Shown here: positions 17,202 to 24,791 of the stretch, piece by piece
Layout of the letters: each line of letters starts with the position of its first letter
Numbering within the stretch: the stretch's first letter is position 1
Assembly (NCBI GenBank): GCA_016936555.1
Contig: JAFGXR010000015.1
Span: forward strand, 1-33,522
Reading direction: 5' to 3'
Source: Spirochaetales bacterium
GTDB lineage: Bacteria > Spirochaetota > Spirochaetia > DSM-2461
Length of the DNA: 33,522 nucleotides
Notes under the pieces: generated by a model
Database searches by the model: none
The model's input: only the letters and a program-made list of their open reading frames with translations
What the model was told of the DNA's origin: nothing
Made by a program: the position numbers and the translations under genes

Positions 17202-19960
17202 TTTTCACTCCTGTTCCAGGGTTTTATTTTCAGATTCAGTTTTTCCCTCATGATGATGAGCATGCCGGGATGGAAGAGCACGGAAAAACAGAAGGCGATC
17301 GCCATGGCTATGGACAGAACGATGCCCGTGCTTCTCATGGCTCTCATGGGCGAGGGAACAAAGGAGACGAAACCGACAATTGTCGTGAGCGAGGTTATGA
17401 GAAGAGCCGTTCCCGTTTTGCCGATTACCGATTTCATTTTCCCTTTCCCCTCTCTCAGATAGCGGTGATTGATATGGACCGCGTCATCCACTCCGATTCC
17501 GATCAGGAGCGGCACGACAATAATATTGATAAAGTCGAACCTGATGCCCGCCAGGGCCATAAAGCCGAAGAGAGTCAGAAAGGAGAGAAGCAGCGATGCC
17601 ATGGTCAGAACGACCAGTTTGATATTCCTGAAATCGGCCAGAAGGATGAGGAACACGACGATGATAGCCACTATAGCCGCTTTGACGCCGTCTTTTTCCG
17701 CCATATAGGTCAGCTGGTCTCCGGCGAGAAGCATCCCCGTCGCTTTATCGGTCACAGTGCTGATCTGCTGTGTATAGATACCGCGGAATTCCTGTTCCCA
17801 GGGATTCTGTGTGGGCATGATATTCATCAGAAACTGTTTCCCGTCCCGGGAGATGTAGGAGTCCTTCAGACTGTCGGGCAGGACATCGAAAGAAACCGGT
17901 TCATCGTTGGCCATCTTCATCAGCTTTGAACCCAGTTGATCCTGTAGGCGATTCTGAAGACCGGCCAGAGCTTCCCGATCGATATCCCCCTCTTCCAGCA
18001 TGGCGAAAAGCCTGTCGAACCGGCTCTCCCCGATTTTTTCGCCGTCCTCATTGAGGCCTGTAATGCGGTTTATCGTATTGAGCAGCTTGTCCAGATTGCC
18101 CAGATAAGCCATATCGCCCATTTCCATGACATTCATTTCAAGCCGGTAAAGCTCTTCGAGAAGGGCATCGCTGTCCACATCTGTTCCCGCTTTGCGGTTT
18201 TCGAGAGCAGACGCGAAATCCCGGATCAGTTTCCCGCGCCTTTCGGCATCATCAGGCGACAGGTAATAAGCCCCCAGGGAGTCGACCATTTTAACAGACG
18301 AGAGATCATCGAGCCGGTCACTGAAATCCCTGACTTCCGCCGGATCATCTGAAATGATCGACAGGCTGTCGGGAGCCATCCCGAACTCATCGACGAGAGT
18401 GTCCTGAAGCTCTATCGATTCAAGCCCTTCAGCCTCCATTTTCATAAGATTGGTTTCAAGCTGGACGCCGGGAGCTTTCAAACCGAAGAAGATGCCGATC
18501 GCCAGCATAATCAGAGAGAAAAGGACCGGAGCTTTTACCAGCACCTTTCCAATCCCCGAAGCGGCATCGGAGCGGATCTTCACCTTATCGAAAACGCTGT
18601 GTTCGACTTTCCCCTTTTTTGTCCGGCGGTAGTCCCGGAACCCGAGAAGCGGCGGTATGAAGAGAATCATGGCGATTAGCTCGCAGACGATCCCCATGCC
18701 GGCCACGATGCCCAGTTCCCGAATCATCTGCGTATCGGCCAGAACCAGAGCGAAGAAGGCCGTCGCCGTCGTCAGTCCTCCTGTGAGAATCCCGGGACCG
18801 CTTTTAACCAGGGATTGCCTCATGGCGTCTGAGAATGAGTCCCCTTCGTCAAGTTCCTGACGGTAAGCCGTCAGCAGATGAATGGCGAAATCGATCCCCA
18901 GCCCCAGAAGCGCCACGAGATACATGGCCGTCATAATATTGAGCCTGTGGATGACAAAGCCGCTCATTCCCATGGTCCAGAAAATTCCCGTAACAAGGGG
19001 GATCCCGGAAATAAAGGGAACGGAAAACATACGGAATGTGAAAATCATGATCAGAAGGATAGCTATCAGGGCCAGAAGAGAGGAAAGAACGATCCCCTGC
19101 TCCGAAGTGGCCATCTCATCACGGCCCACTACGACCATGCCCGTAAGGCCCATGGGCAGTCCCATCTCGCGGCCCAGATCCTTGACGGCGCGTTCGATGG
19201 CGTTGACCCCGTTGGTCATATCCATAATATCTTCCATGGTAAAAGTCGGCTGGATGATGGCGATTCCCATCCGGCTGTCATTGCTGAGAATATAGGATTC
19301 TCCAAAGAGCCAGTCATCCAGGGCGGAATCGACATTCCGGTCGGAAGGAGCCTGTCCTTTCGCGGAGCTCTCGATCAGCCCGAGGACCTCATCGAGGCCG
19401 CGGAACATTCCCACGGCCAGCTGTTCCTCATCGGCGAGCTTTTCTCCGTCACCGGAATACTCTCTCTCGAAATCATCATTGACCGCCCGGATCAGAGGTA
19501 CCAGATCCAGATTTCCGTACATTCCGGCACTACGCTCGATATCTTTCTCTTTGGAGAACATCAAACCGTGTTCTTTATAGAAATCCATATCGGTTTTTCC
19601 GGTGACGCGTACGACGTACCGGCTGAATTCCGGCTCGGAAATGCGCTCAACGATAGCATCGATTCCCTCTTTTACCTTCTTCTCCGCTTCGAGAGGATCC
19701 CCGATGGAACGGGCGTCGACAACGGCCATAATAGATGAGGCGGCGGGAAATTCCTCCATAATCATCTTCATATCCCGGACCTGGGTTGTGTTATCGGGAA
19801 GGATCGAGTAGAAAGTCATCTCCATTTTAAGCATGGACATTCCCACAGCCATAACCGCGGTTATTCCCGCTATTATGAGAAAAGCTTTTCCCCAGTTGCG
19901 CGAGGACCAGGAAGCCCAGGTCCCGAGAATCCGCTCTCTGAAATTTTCCTTTTTCTGCAT
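17198..19960 (-). CDS. MMPL/RND-superfamily exporter
   Basis: Large inner-membrane protein of 920 residues with the duplicated RND plan: TM1 near residue 28, a periplasmic domain of about 240 residues, a five-helix bundle, then TM7 near residue 475, a second periplasmic domain of about 260 residues and another five-helix bundle. Sterol-sensing/MMPL-type motifs are clear in both halves: LLGLGIDFAIHLLTAYR in the first and LLIGIGVDDAVHINHRYL in the second, containing the Asp residues used for proton coupling. The HpnN/MMPL group moves hydrophobic molecules rather than soluble drugs. AAGGAG precedes the ATG at 19960. It is co-transcribed with the LolA-like and barrel genes, and an ACTTTG-type palindrome sits 30 bases upstream. 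Confidence 0.92.
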   Translation of the reverse strand: MQKKENFRERILGTWASWSSRNWGKAFLIIAGITAVMAVGMSMLKMEMTFYSILPDNTTQVRDMKMIMEEFPAASSIMAVVDARSIGDPLEAEKKVKEGIDAIVERISEPEFSRYVVRVTGKTDMDFYKEHGLMFSKEKDIERSAGMYGNLDLVPLIRAVNDDFEREYSGDGEKLADEEQLAVGMFRGLDEVLGLIESSAKGQAPSDRNVDSALDDWLFGESYILSNDSRMGIAIIQPTFTMEDIMDMTNGVNAIERAVKDLGREMGLPMGLTGMVVVGRDEMATSEQGIVLSSLLALIAILLIMIFTFRMFSVPFISGIPLVTGIFWTMGMSGFVIHRLNIMTAMYLVALLGLGIDFAIHLLTAYRQELDEGDSFSDAMRQSLVKSGPGILTGGLTTATAFFALVLADTQMIRELGIVAGMGIVCELIAMILFIPPLLGFRDYRRTKKGKVEHSVFDKVKIRSDAASGIGKVLVKAPVLFSLIMLAIGIFFGLKAPGVQLETNLMKMEAEGLESIELQDTLVDEFGMAPDSLSIISDDPAEVRDFSDRLDDLSSVKMVDSLGAYYLSPDDAERRGKLIRDFASALENRKAGTDVDSDALLEELYRLEMNVMEMGDMAYLGNLDKLLNTINRITGLNEDGEKIGESRFDRLFAMLEEGDIDREALAGLQNRLQDQLGSKLMKMANDEPVSFDVLPDSLKDSYISRDGKQFLMNIMPTQNPWEQEFRGIYTQQISTVTDKATGMLLAGDQLTYMAEKDGVKAAIVAIIVVFLILLADFRNIKLVVLTMASLLLSFLTLFGFMALAGIRFDFINIIVVPLLIGIGVDDAVHINHRYLREGKGKMKSVIGKTGTALLITSLTTIVGFVSFVPSPMRAMRSTGIVLSIAMAIAFCFSVLFHPGMLIIMREKLNLKIKPWNRSEK

Positions 19961-19989
19961 ATTGACTCCTTAGGTCGCATAGGCGAGCA

Positions 19990-20004
19990 GTATACTTTGT
20001 ATAC
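19990..20004. promoter_or_regulatory. Palindrome before the exporter gene, candidate regulator site
   Basis: GTATACTTTGTATAC is a perfect 6-base dyad around TTT in the 51-base gap between the winged-helix regulator gene and the exporter. Its core TACTTTGTA is the reverse complement of TACAAAGTA at 20976-20984 in front of the first gene of the operon, and it resembles the dyad at 20949-20965. Shared sites suggest binding by the adjacent regulator. Confidence 0.5.
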
Positions 20005-20011
20005 GACCAGC

Positions 20012-20311
20012 CTATCGGCTCTCTCTGAGCATCTGCTCCAGAAAGGCCAGGTATTCTTTAAAGAGGGTTCGGCCCTCTTTCGTAATCTTGTAAACCGTCT
20101 GGACCGCGCTTCCGGCCAGTTCCTTTCTCTTCTCCACGTAACCGGCTTTGATCAGCTTTTCCATATGGGTGTAAATGGATCCGTCAGTCCCGCCCAATAG
20201 CGATTTGAGCTGGTTGAAAGACACCATTTCATCCTTGTAAAGCACGGTCAGAATGGACAGCCTGGTCTTCTCGAAAAAGACGTTGTCAAACCGCGTATAC
20301 AAATCATCCAT
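20012..20311 (-). CDS. Small winged-helix transcriptional regulator
   Basis: DNA-binding protein of 99 residues resembling the PadR/MarR-like HTH_34 group. The helix-turn-helix is in SFNQLKSLLGGTDGSIYTHM and the wing follows (GYVEKRKELAGSAVQTVYKI), then a C-terminal dimerisation helix. The start is the ATG at 20311, because GGAG lies seven bases upstream and ATGGATGA overlaps the stop of the preceding membrane-protein gene; the longer frame from 20338 has no ribosome binding site. The operon contains repeated ACTTTG/CAAAGT dyads at both candidate promoters, so autoregulation and control of the exporter are likely. No ligand-binding domain is visible; the inducer may be sensed through the winged-helix domain itself or the membrane partner. 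Confidence 0.86.
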   Translation of the reverse strand: MDDLYTRFDNVFFEKTRLSILTVLYKDEMVSFNQLKSLLGGTDGSIYTHMEKLIKAGYVEKRKELAGSAVQTVYKITKEGRTLFKEYLAFLEQMLRESR

Positions 20312-20915
20312 TGCGTCTCCTTTCCAGATAGAGAACATGGAAGCCGGTCAGAACAAAGGTTATTCCCGCAACGATTCCCGCAATAGCCGAACCCTGCAGC
20401 GACGAAACCTGGTTGATGATGAAGAGGAAACCCATTCCCGTGAGGACCCAGGCTTCTATCATGAGCGAGGAATAGGTGATCTGACTGTACATGAACAGAG
20501 GCATGGCCGCGGCCATAAGATAGATCCCCGCATGGGGAATATCGGTCTGCAGAAGATAGTACATCATGATGCCCAGGATAACCATCGGCCCCAGAAACCC
20601 CACAGCCAGCTTTGTGAAACGGTTCGATAATAAGGGGGCGGACATCTTATCCATGCGCTTCACCCAGCCTACTGTCTCCGTGACACCGGCCAGAAAAAGG
20701 GTCGGAAGCCAGACAGACATAAAGAGAGTCATCCGTCCCAGTTCCCGCGAGGCGACCAGATAATAAGACAGAACCGATGAGGCTATGATCAGAATGCCGT
20801 AAACCCAGTAAACCCAGGTCTCGATGATCCCGTAGTTCTCGGCCTGATCCATCACTTTTTTAATTTCCTTCAGATCTTTCAGATAATCTTCGATTTCCCT
20901 TTTTCCTTCTTCCAT
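20304..20915 (-). CDS. Six-span membrane protein paired with the winged-helix regulator
   Basis: Unrecognised inner-membrane protein of 203 residues. A charged, helical N-terminus (about 1-30, EGKREIEDYLKDLKEIKKVM) is followed by about six hydrophobic segments near residues 36-54, 64-83, 93-113, 120-140, 147-165 and 172-192, ending in a basic tail ERRRNG. It overlaps the regulator gene by eight bases; small winged-helix regulators are often encoded with such membrane proteins, so it may modulate or sense for the regulator. AAGG lies at a suitable distance from the ATG at 20915. It is the first gene of the export operon. Function is unknown. Confidence 0.75.
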   Translation of the reverse strand: MEEGKREIEDYLKDLKEIKKVMDQAENYGIIETWVYWVYGILIIASSVLSYYLVASRELGRMTLFMSVWLPTLFLAGVTETVGWVKRMDKMSAPLLSNRFTKLAVGFLGPMVILGIMMYYLLQTDIPHAGIYLMAAAMPLFMYSQITYSSLMIEAWVLTGMGFLFIINQVSSLQGSAIAGIVAGITFVLTGFHVLYLERRRNG

Positions 20916-20930
20916 AGAACTTCCTTTTCC

Positions 20931-20986
20931 ACTTTAGTCCTTAAAGCTACTTTGCAATACAAAGTGACTTCTAATTACAAAGTAAT
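20931..20986. promoter_or_regulatory. Cluster of ACTTTG/CAAAGT dyads upstream of the export operon
   Basis: Three dyads lie side by side: CTTTA-gtcct-TAAAG (20932-20946), ACTTTG-caata-CAAAGT (20949-20965) and ATTAC-aaa-GTAAT (20974-20986). The last contains TACAAAGTA, which also occurs inverted at the site before the exporter gene. The spacing of about 20 bases between centres suits cooperative dimers. Binding by the operon's own winged-helix regulator is inferred from position and repetition. Confidence 0.55.
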
Positions 20987-21116
20987 AGAATGGCATTTTT
21001 CTGTCAAGGGAATTGATGAGAATCTACAGGGAAAGTCACTATCCCTTGCTGGAAGCTATGAACAGCAGGTCCCGCCCCGAAGACTTCTACTTTAGCAATT
21101 GAACTTATTGAAAAAC
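20987..21116. other. Intergenic stretch without a recognisable gene
   Basis: Part of the 282-base gap between the divergent export and oxidoreductase operons (20916-21197). Apart from the dyad cluster on its left and the promoter with palindrome on its right, I see only a short AGGGA/TCCCT dyad near 21038-21056. No ORF with a ribosome binding site was found. Confidence 0.5.
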
Positions 21117-21145
21117 TTGACAGTATGTAAAAATCCTTTTAACCT
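21117..21145 (+). promoter_or_regulatory. Promoter of the oxidoreductase operon
   Basis: A perfect -35 TTGACA (21117-21122), 17-base spacer and a weaker -10 TAACCT (21140-21145) predict a start near 21152, inside the palindromic region at 21148-21170. A GGAG ribosome binding site follows before the ATG at 21198. Confidence 0.55.
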
Positions 21146-21147
21146 AC

Positions 21148-21170
21148 TAATATACCTGTAATATATTACA
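21148..21170. promoter_or_regulatory. Palindromic operator candidate at the oxidoreductase promoter
   Basis: TGTAATATATTACA (21157-21170) is a perfect 14-base palindrome, and TAATATA/TATATTA (21148-21154, 21162-21168) adds a second overlapping dyad. It covers the predicted transcription start. The core GTAATATAT recurs at 24080-24088 in front of the GntR-family gene of the same cluster, so that regulator is the likely binder. Confidence 0.5.
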
Positions 21171-21197
21171 TGGATATCAACAGAGAAAGGAGATTGT

Positions 21198-21722
21198 ATG
21201 CTGAAAGAGATACGCTGGCACGGCCGGGGCGGACAGGGCAGTTTTACGGGAGCCAAGCTTCTGGGAACCGCCGCCTCACTTCACGATGGGCGTTTCGCCC
21301 AGGCTTTCCCCTCCTTCGGTCCCGAGAGACGGGGAGCGCCCGTTCTGGGATTCAACCGCATAAGCGACAACCCCATTACCGACAGAAGCGAAATCAGCCT
21401 GTGCGATTTTATAATTTTCCTCGACGATACATTGTGGAACGAGCGCTATTACGATGATTTGAAAAAGGAGGCGTTGATTCTCATCAATACGGCAGATTCA
21501 TCGCTCGCCAATGAGAGAATCCGGACCATCGACGCGACGGGACTGGCGCTCGACGTTCTCGGCCTTCCCATAGCCAACACGGCCATGCTGGGGGCCCTGG
21601 CGGCGCTTTCCGGGGAGACGGTTACACGCGAAGCTCTCGTGGAAGCCCTCAAATCCTCCCTGAAGCCCTCTGTTCTCGAAAAAAACCTCATTCTCCTGGA
21701 GAAAGCTTATGAAAGATTTTAA
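21198..21722 (+). CDS. 2-oxoacid:ferredoxin oxidoreductase, gamma subunit
   Basis: Catalytic-domain gamma subunit of the pyruvate/2-oxoacid:ferredoxin oxidoreductase family, 174 residues. The diagnostic HGRGGQGSFTGAKLLG is at residues 7-22, followed by FPSFGPERRGAPVLGFNRIS, both typical of PorG/VorG. The enzyme oxidatively decarboxylates a 2-oxoacid with CoA to acyl-CoA and CO2 and reduces ferredoxin, or runs in reverse. AAAGGAG precedes the ATG at 21198. It is the first of four subunit genes in the order gamma-delta-alpha-beta, and overlaps the delta gene by 14 bases. The substrate (pyruvate, branched-chain or other 2-oxoacid) cannot be decided from this subunit. Confidence 0.93.
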   Translation: MLKEIRWHGRGGQGSFTGAKLLGTAASLHDGRFAQAFPSFGPERRGAPVLGFNRISDNPITDRSEISLCDFIIFLDDTLWNERYYDDLKKEALILINTADSSLANERIRTIDATGLALDVLGLPIANTAMLGALAALSGETVTREALVEALKSSLKPSVLEKNLILLEKAYERF

Positions 21723-22014
21723 GATGAGCCCCCGTCCCCTATGGAAATCGCTCTCCGATGTTCCCATGGGTTCCAGCTGTTCCTCCTTCCATATATGCGA
21801 TACCAATGCCGCCTGGCGGGTTTTCCGGCCCGTCATGGATTATTCCCTCTGCATAGGCTGCCATCAGTGCTACCTGCTCTGTCCCGACGGAGCCATTCAC
21901 AAAGAGGACGCTAAAGTATTCCGCATTGACTATGACTTCTGCAAAGGCTGCGGGATCTGCGCCAACCAGTGCAAGCCCGGTGCCATATCCATGGTAAAGG
22001 AGGACCAGGTATGA
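21709..22014 (+). CDS. 2-oxoacid:ferredoxin oxidoreductase, delta subunit (2x[4Fe-4S])
   Basis: Ferredoxin-like subunit of 101 residues that passes electrons from the catalytic core to external ferredoxin. Two complete cluster motifs are visible: CIGCHQCYLLCP (about residues 47-58) and CKGCGICANQCKP (about 77-89), each C-X2-C-X2-C-X3-C followed by Pro or Lys-Pro. About 45 residues precede the clusters, as usual for PorD/VorD. GGAG lies seven bases before the ATG at 21709; an in-frame ATG at 21724 is possible but has no better site. It overlaps gamma by 14 bases and alpha by ATGA. Confidence 0.93.
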   Translation: MKDFKMSPRPLWKSLSDVPMGSSCSSFHICDTNAAWRVFRPVMDYSLCIGCHQCYLLCPDGAIHKEDAKVFRIDYDFCKGCGICANQCKPGAISMVKEDQV

Positions 22015-23183
22015 GCGAGTTCGCATTTCTGAACGGAAACGAAGCGGTCGCCTGGGGCGTCCGCCTGTCGCGGCCCCATGTTATAGCCGCCTACCCCATC
22101 ACGCCCCAGACGAAAGCAGTGGAAAAACTGTCGTCCTTTGTACAGAACGGGGAAATGGACTGCAAATACCTCCACGTGGAATCGGAGCACAGCGCCATGG
22201 CCTGTTCCATCGGTTCCAGTTCCGTGGGAGCCCGGACCTTTACGGCCACATCCTCCCAGGGGCTTCTCTATATGTCCGAAGGACTGCCCTACGCCTCGGG
22301 AGCCCGGCTGCCCATCGTCATGATGAACGCCAACCGGTCCATCGCCACTCCCTGGAATATCTACGGAGACCAGATGGATGCCATGCACGTGCTCAATTCG
22401 GGATGGGTCCAGCTCTTTGTGGAGGACGCTCAGGAAGCCCTCGATATGGTTATCCAGAGCTTCAAGCTGGCGGAGAACCACGACATACTGACGCCGGTGA
22501 TGATCAATGTGGACGGTTTCGTGCTGACCCATACCTATGAAAAAGTCGAGATACCAGGACAGGAACTGGTGGACAGCTTTCTTCCCGCCATTGAAAAAGC
22601 TCCCCATCTGATGAACGATCAGGATCCCATGAGCCTGTGCATTTCCGCGGGAAACCAGCACTACATGGAGTTCAAGATCAAACAGCACAGGGATATGTTC
22701 AAAGTTTTCGAACAGCTGGAAAGCATCGACCGGGATTTTGAAAAATCCTTCGGCCGGAGCCACGGAGGCGCTGCGGCAGGCTACAGGAACGAAGATGCCG
22801 ATGTGATTCTGGTCACAACCGGTTCCGTTACCGGAACGGCACGGGTTGTCGTGGACTCCCTGCGGGAACAGGGAATCAAAGCGGGACTGGTGAAACTCAG
22901 ACTGCTGAGGCCCTTCCCTTCCGATGATCTGTTCGAACTGATCGGGAAAGCAGGTGCGGTTGGCATCCTGGACAAGAATATCTCCTTCGGATTCGAAGGA
23001 ACGGTGTATACCAATGTCAATTCCTCCCTTCTGCAGAAAGGCTACAGGGGACGGACCTTCAATTTTATTGCCGGACTCGGCGGAAGGGATATCACAAAAG
23101 AGAATATCGAAGAGATGTTTTCCGCTCTTCTCGAACAGAAAGGGGAAACGGTTCAGTATTTCAATATGGGGTGCGCCTTATGA
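22011..23183 (+). CDS. 2-oxoacid:ferredoxin oxidoreductase, alpha subunit
   Basis: Alpha subunit of 390 residues. The family hallmark YPITPQTKAVEKL lies near residue 25, where the Thr contacts substrate and cofactor, followed by VESEHSAMACSIGSSSVGAR and the TATSSQGLLYMSE segment. The C-terminal half (from about residue 250) is the transketolase-C-like domain, containing VTTGSVTGTARVVVDSLREQ and LRLLRPFPSDDLFEL. The ATG at 22011 is preferred over a longer frame from 21969: it makes an ATGA overlap with the delta stop and GGAG precedes it. With the beta subunit it forms the TPP active site. The protein is close to the usual PorA/VorA length, with no truncation. Confidence 0.94.
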   Translation: MSEFAFLNGNEAVAWGVRLSRPHVIAAYPITPQTKAVEKLSSFVQNGEMDCKYLHVESEHSAMACSIGSSSVGARTFTATSSQGLLYMSEGLPYASGARLPIVMMNANRSIATPWNIYGDQMDAMHVLNSGWVQLFVEDAQEALDMVIQSFKLAENHDILTPVMINVDGFVLTHTYEKVEIPGQELVDSFLPAIEKAPHLMNDQDPMSLCISAGNQHYMEFKIKQHRDMFKVFEQLESIDRDFEKSFGRSHGGAAAGYRNEDADVILVTTGSVTGTARVVVDSLREQGIKAGLVKLRLLRPFPSDDLFELIGKAGAVGILDKNISFGFEGTVYTNVNSSLLQKGYRGRTFNFIAGLGGRDITKENIEEMFSALLEQKGETVQYFNMGCAL

Positions 23184-24073
23184 TAAAAAAACTCAACGCC
23201 CGGAACATCGATGCAAAGGAATGTTTCTACGGACATAAAGCCTGCGGCGGCTGCGGCGAGAGCCTGGCTCTCCGGCTGGCCCTGAAAGTACTGGGAGAGG
23301 AAGCCTATCTGTCCCTCCCTGCGGGATGTATGGCCGCCGTCTCCTTCATCTATCCCAATATGGCCTTTAAGAATAATGCCGTTATCACGCCTTTCGCCTC
23401 GACAGCCGCTGTGGCGACGGGGATTGCGGCGGGCCTGGAGGCTCTGGGCAAGGAAGCGCCTCTATCCGTGGGGTTCGCCGGAGACGGAGGTACCGCCGAT
23501 ATCGGGATCCAGTCTCTCTCGGGAGCCATCGACAGAGGCGAGAAGTTCATCTACATCTGTACGGACAACGAAGCCTATATGAATACGGGCATCCAGAAGA
23601 GCGGTCTGACGCCTTTCGGCGCGGCCACGACGACAACGCCCGCCGGGAAAGCCATTCACGGCTGCGTTACCGAAAAGAAAAACATGTTTGAAATCGCCGC
23701 TGCCCACGGCATAAGCTATGCGGCGACGGCCAGCATCGGCTATCCCGAGGATTTTCTCAATAAAGTGCAGAAGGCGAAGGAATGCGACGGCCCCGCCTAT
23801 ATCCATATCTACACCCCCTGCCCGACCGGCTGGGGACACGGATCGGAAATCACCGTCGATCTGGCAAAGGAAGTGGTGGATACGGGACTCTGGTTCCTCG
23901 CCGAATACGAGAACGGGGAATTCCGGCTGAATAAAAAGCCCGAAAACTTCAAACCTGTCGCCGACCATCTGAAAAGACAGGCGCGGTTCCGCCATCTCTC
24001 GGAGATTGAAATTACACAGATCGAAGAGATGCGCGACCGCAAATGGGAAAAAATGTTGAAAAACTGGGGTTGA
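23180..24073 (+). CDS. 2-oxoacid:ferredoxin oxidoreductase, beta subunit (TPP-binding)
   Basis: TPP-binding subunit of 297 residues. Cysteines for the proximal [4Fe-4S] cluster are in ACGGCGE (about residues 17-23), LPAGCM (near 49) and TPCPTGWGHG (near 214). The TPP motif starts at GDGGTADIGIQSLSGAI (near 98) and continues to CTDNEAYMNTGIQKSG, with the expected Asn and Thr. The ATG at 23180 overlaps the alpha stop by ATGA; a GTG at 23171 is the alternative. It completes a full four-subunit enzyme. The downstream GntR regulator and aminotransferase suggest use in oxidation of an amino-acid-derived 2-oxoacid rather than central pyruvate metabolism. Confidence 0.94.
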   Translation: MIKKLNARNIDAKECFYGHKACGGCGESLALRLALKVLGEEAYLSLPAGCMAAVSFIYPNMAFKNNAVITPFASTAAVATGIAAGLEALGKEAPLSVGFAGDGGTADIGIQSLSGAIDRGEKFIYICTDNEAYMNTGIQKSGLTPFGAATTTTPAGKAIHGCVTEKKNMFEIAAAHGISYAATASIGYPEDFLNKVQKAKECDGPAYIHIYTPCPTGWGHGSEITVDLAKEVVDTGLWFLAEYENGEFRLNKKPENFKPVADHLKRQARFRHLSEIEITQIEEMRDRKWEKMLKNWG

Positions 24074-24106
24074 ATATAAGTAATATATCAGAAGTATACT
24101 TATATT
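24073..24106. promoter_or_regulatory. Inverted repeat before the GntR-family gene
   Basis: AATATAAGTA (24073-24082) and TACTTATATT (24097-24106) are perfect 10-base complements, starting at the last base of the beta-subunit stop codon. The stretch also holds GTAATATAT (24080-24088), shared with the palindrome at the operon promoter, and AAGTATACTT (24092-24101), itself palindromic. It may be an operator for autoregulation or an mRNA hairpin; no T-run follows. Confidence 0.45.
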
Positions 24107-24137
24107 TAATAAACAGACCCTTTGAGAGGAGCCACCC

Positions 24138-24779
24138 TTGCAGCCGGCGAACAACCATATTTTCGAGACTTTGAAAAAGCGAATTATAAATCTGGAAATG
24201 AAACCCGGCGATGCGGTTCAGGAAAAGGTACTGGTCGAGGAGTTCGGCGTCAGCCGCACTCCCGTCAGGGAAGCCCTGATCAAACTGGGACAGATCGGAC
24301 TCGTGGAGACCCGCCCCCGCGTCGGGACTTTTGTAACACAGATCGATCTCAAATCGGTGAAAAACGCCTATGAGGTAAAGAAAAATCTTGAAGGCCTGGC
24401 GGCGGAACTGGCGGCACAGCGGGCGACGGAGGAGCAGATCAAAGAGCTTTTCGTCATAATCGGCCGCTTTGCCGGTTACGATATCGTGAAGGATTACAAA
24501 CTCTGCATCAATGATGACCAGCGCTTTCATCAGATCGTAAGGCAGGCATCGGGCAATGAAATGCTCATTGAAATACTCGACCAGCTGAATACCAAGACAG
24601 CGCGGTTCCTTCAGTCCATAGAGTACGTGATAGATGATTTCGACTGGTTTTACGAGACTCTGAAAAATATGGCCCACGCCATCGAGTCCAGAGATCCGGA
24701 ACAGGCAAAAACGACAACGGAAGAGCACACCCTGAAGTTCGTCAAACAGATGTCCAGACGCTTCTTCGGTTATTTATAG
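24138..24779 (+). CDS. GntR-family regulator, FadR/FCD subfamily
   Basis: Transcription factor of 213 residues. The N-terminal winged helix has VLVEEFGVSRTPVREALIKL and the wing RPRVGTFVTQID (about residues 33-75). The C-terminal FCD domain (about 80-205) is all-helical and shows candidate metal or ligand residues: Asp and His in NDDQRFHQIV, His in MAHAIES and His in EEHTLKF. The start is a TTG at 24138, chosen because GAGAGGAG ends six bases upstream. FCD regulators respond to organic acids, so a 2-oxoacid or amino-acid intermediate of the neighbouring enzymes is a reasonable effector. It lies between the oxidoreductase and aminotransferase genes on the same strand. Confidence 0.93.
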   Translation: MQPANNHIFETLKKRIINLEMKPGDAVQEKVLVEEFGVSRTPVREALIKLGQIGLVETRPRVGTFVTQIDLKSVKNAYEVKKNLEGLAAELAAQRATEEQIKELFVIIGRFAGYDIVKDYKLCINDDQRFHQIVRQASGNEMLIEILDQLNTKTARFLQSIEYVIDDFDWFYETLKNMAHAIESRDPEQAKTTTEEHTLKFVKQMSRRFFGYL

Positions 24780-24791
24780 GGAGATGTAAAA

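Noticed and set aside
18878-19738. Plus-strand frame of 286 codons
   Set aside because: Antisense to the exporter gene, with His/Gly-rich composition and no ribosome binding site.
21930-22763. Minus-strand frame of 277 codons opposite the alpha subunit
   Set aside because: The plus-strand alpha subunit has clear family motifs; the minus frame is a shadow of its codon usage.
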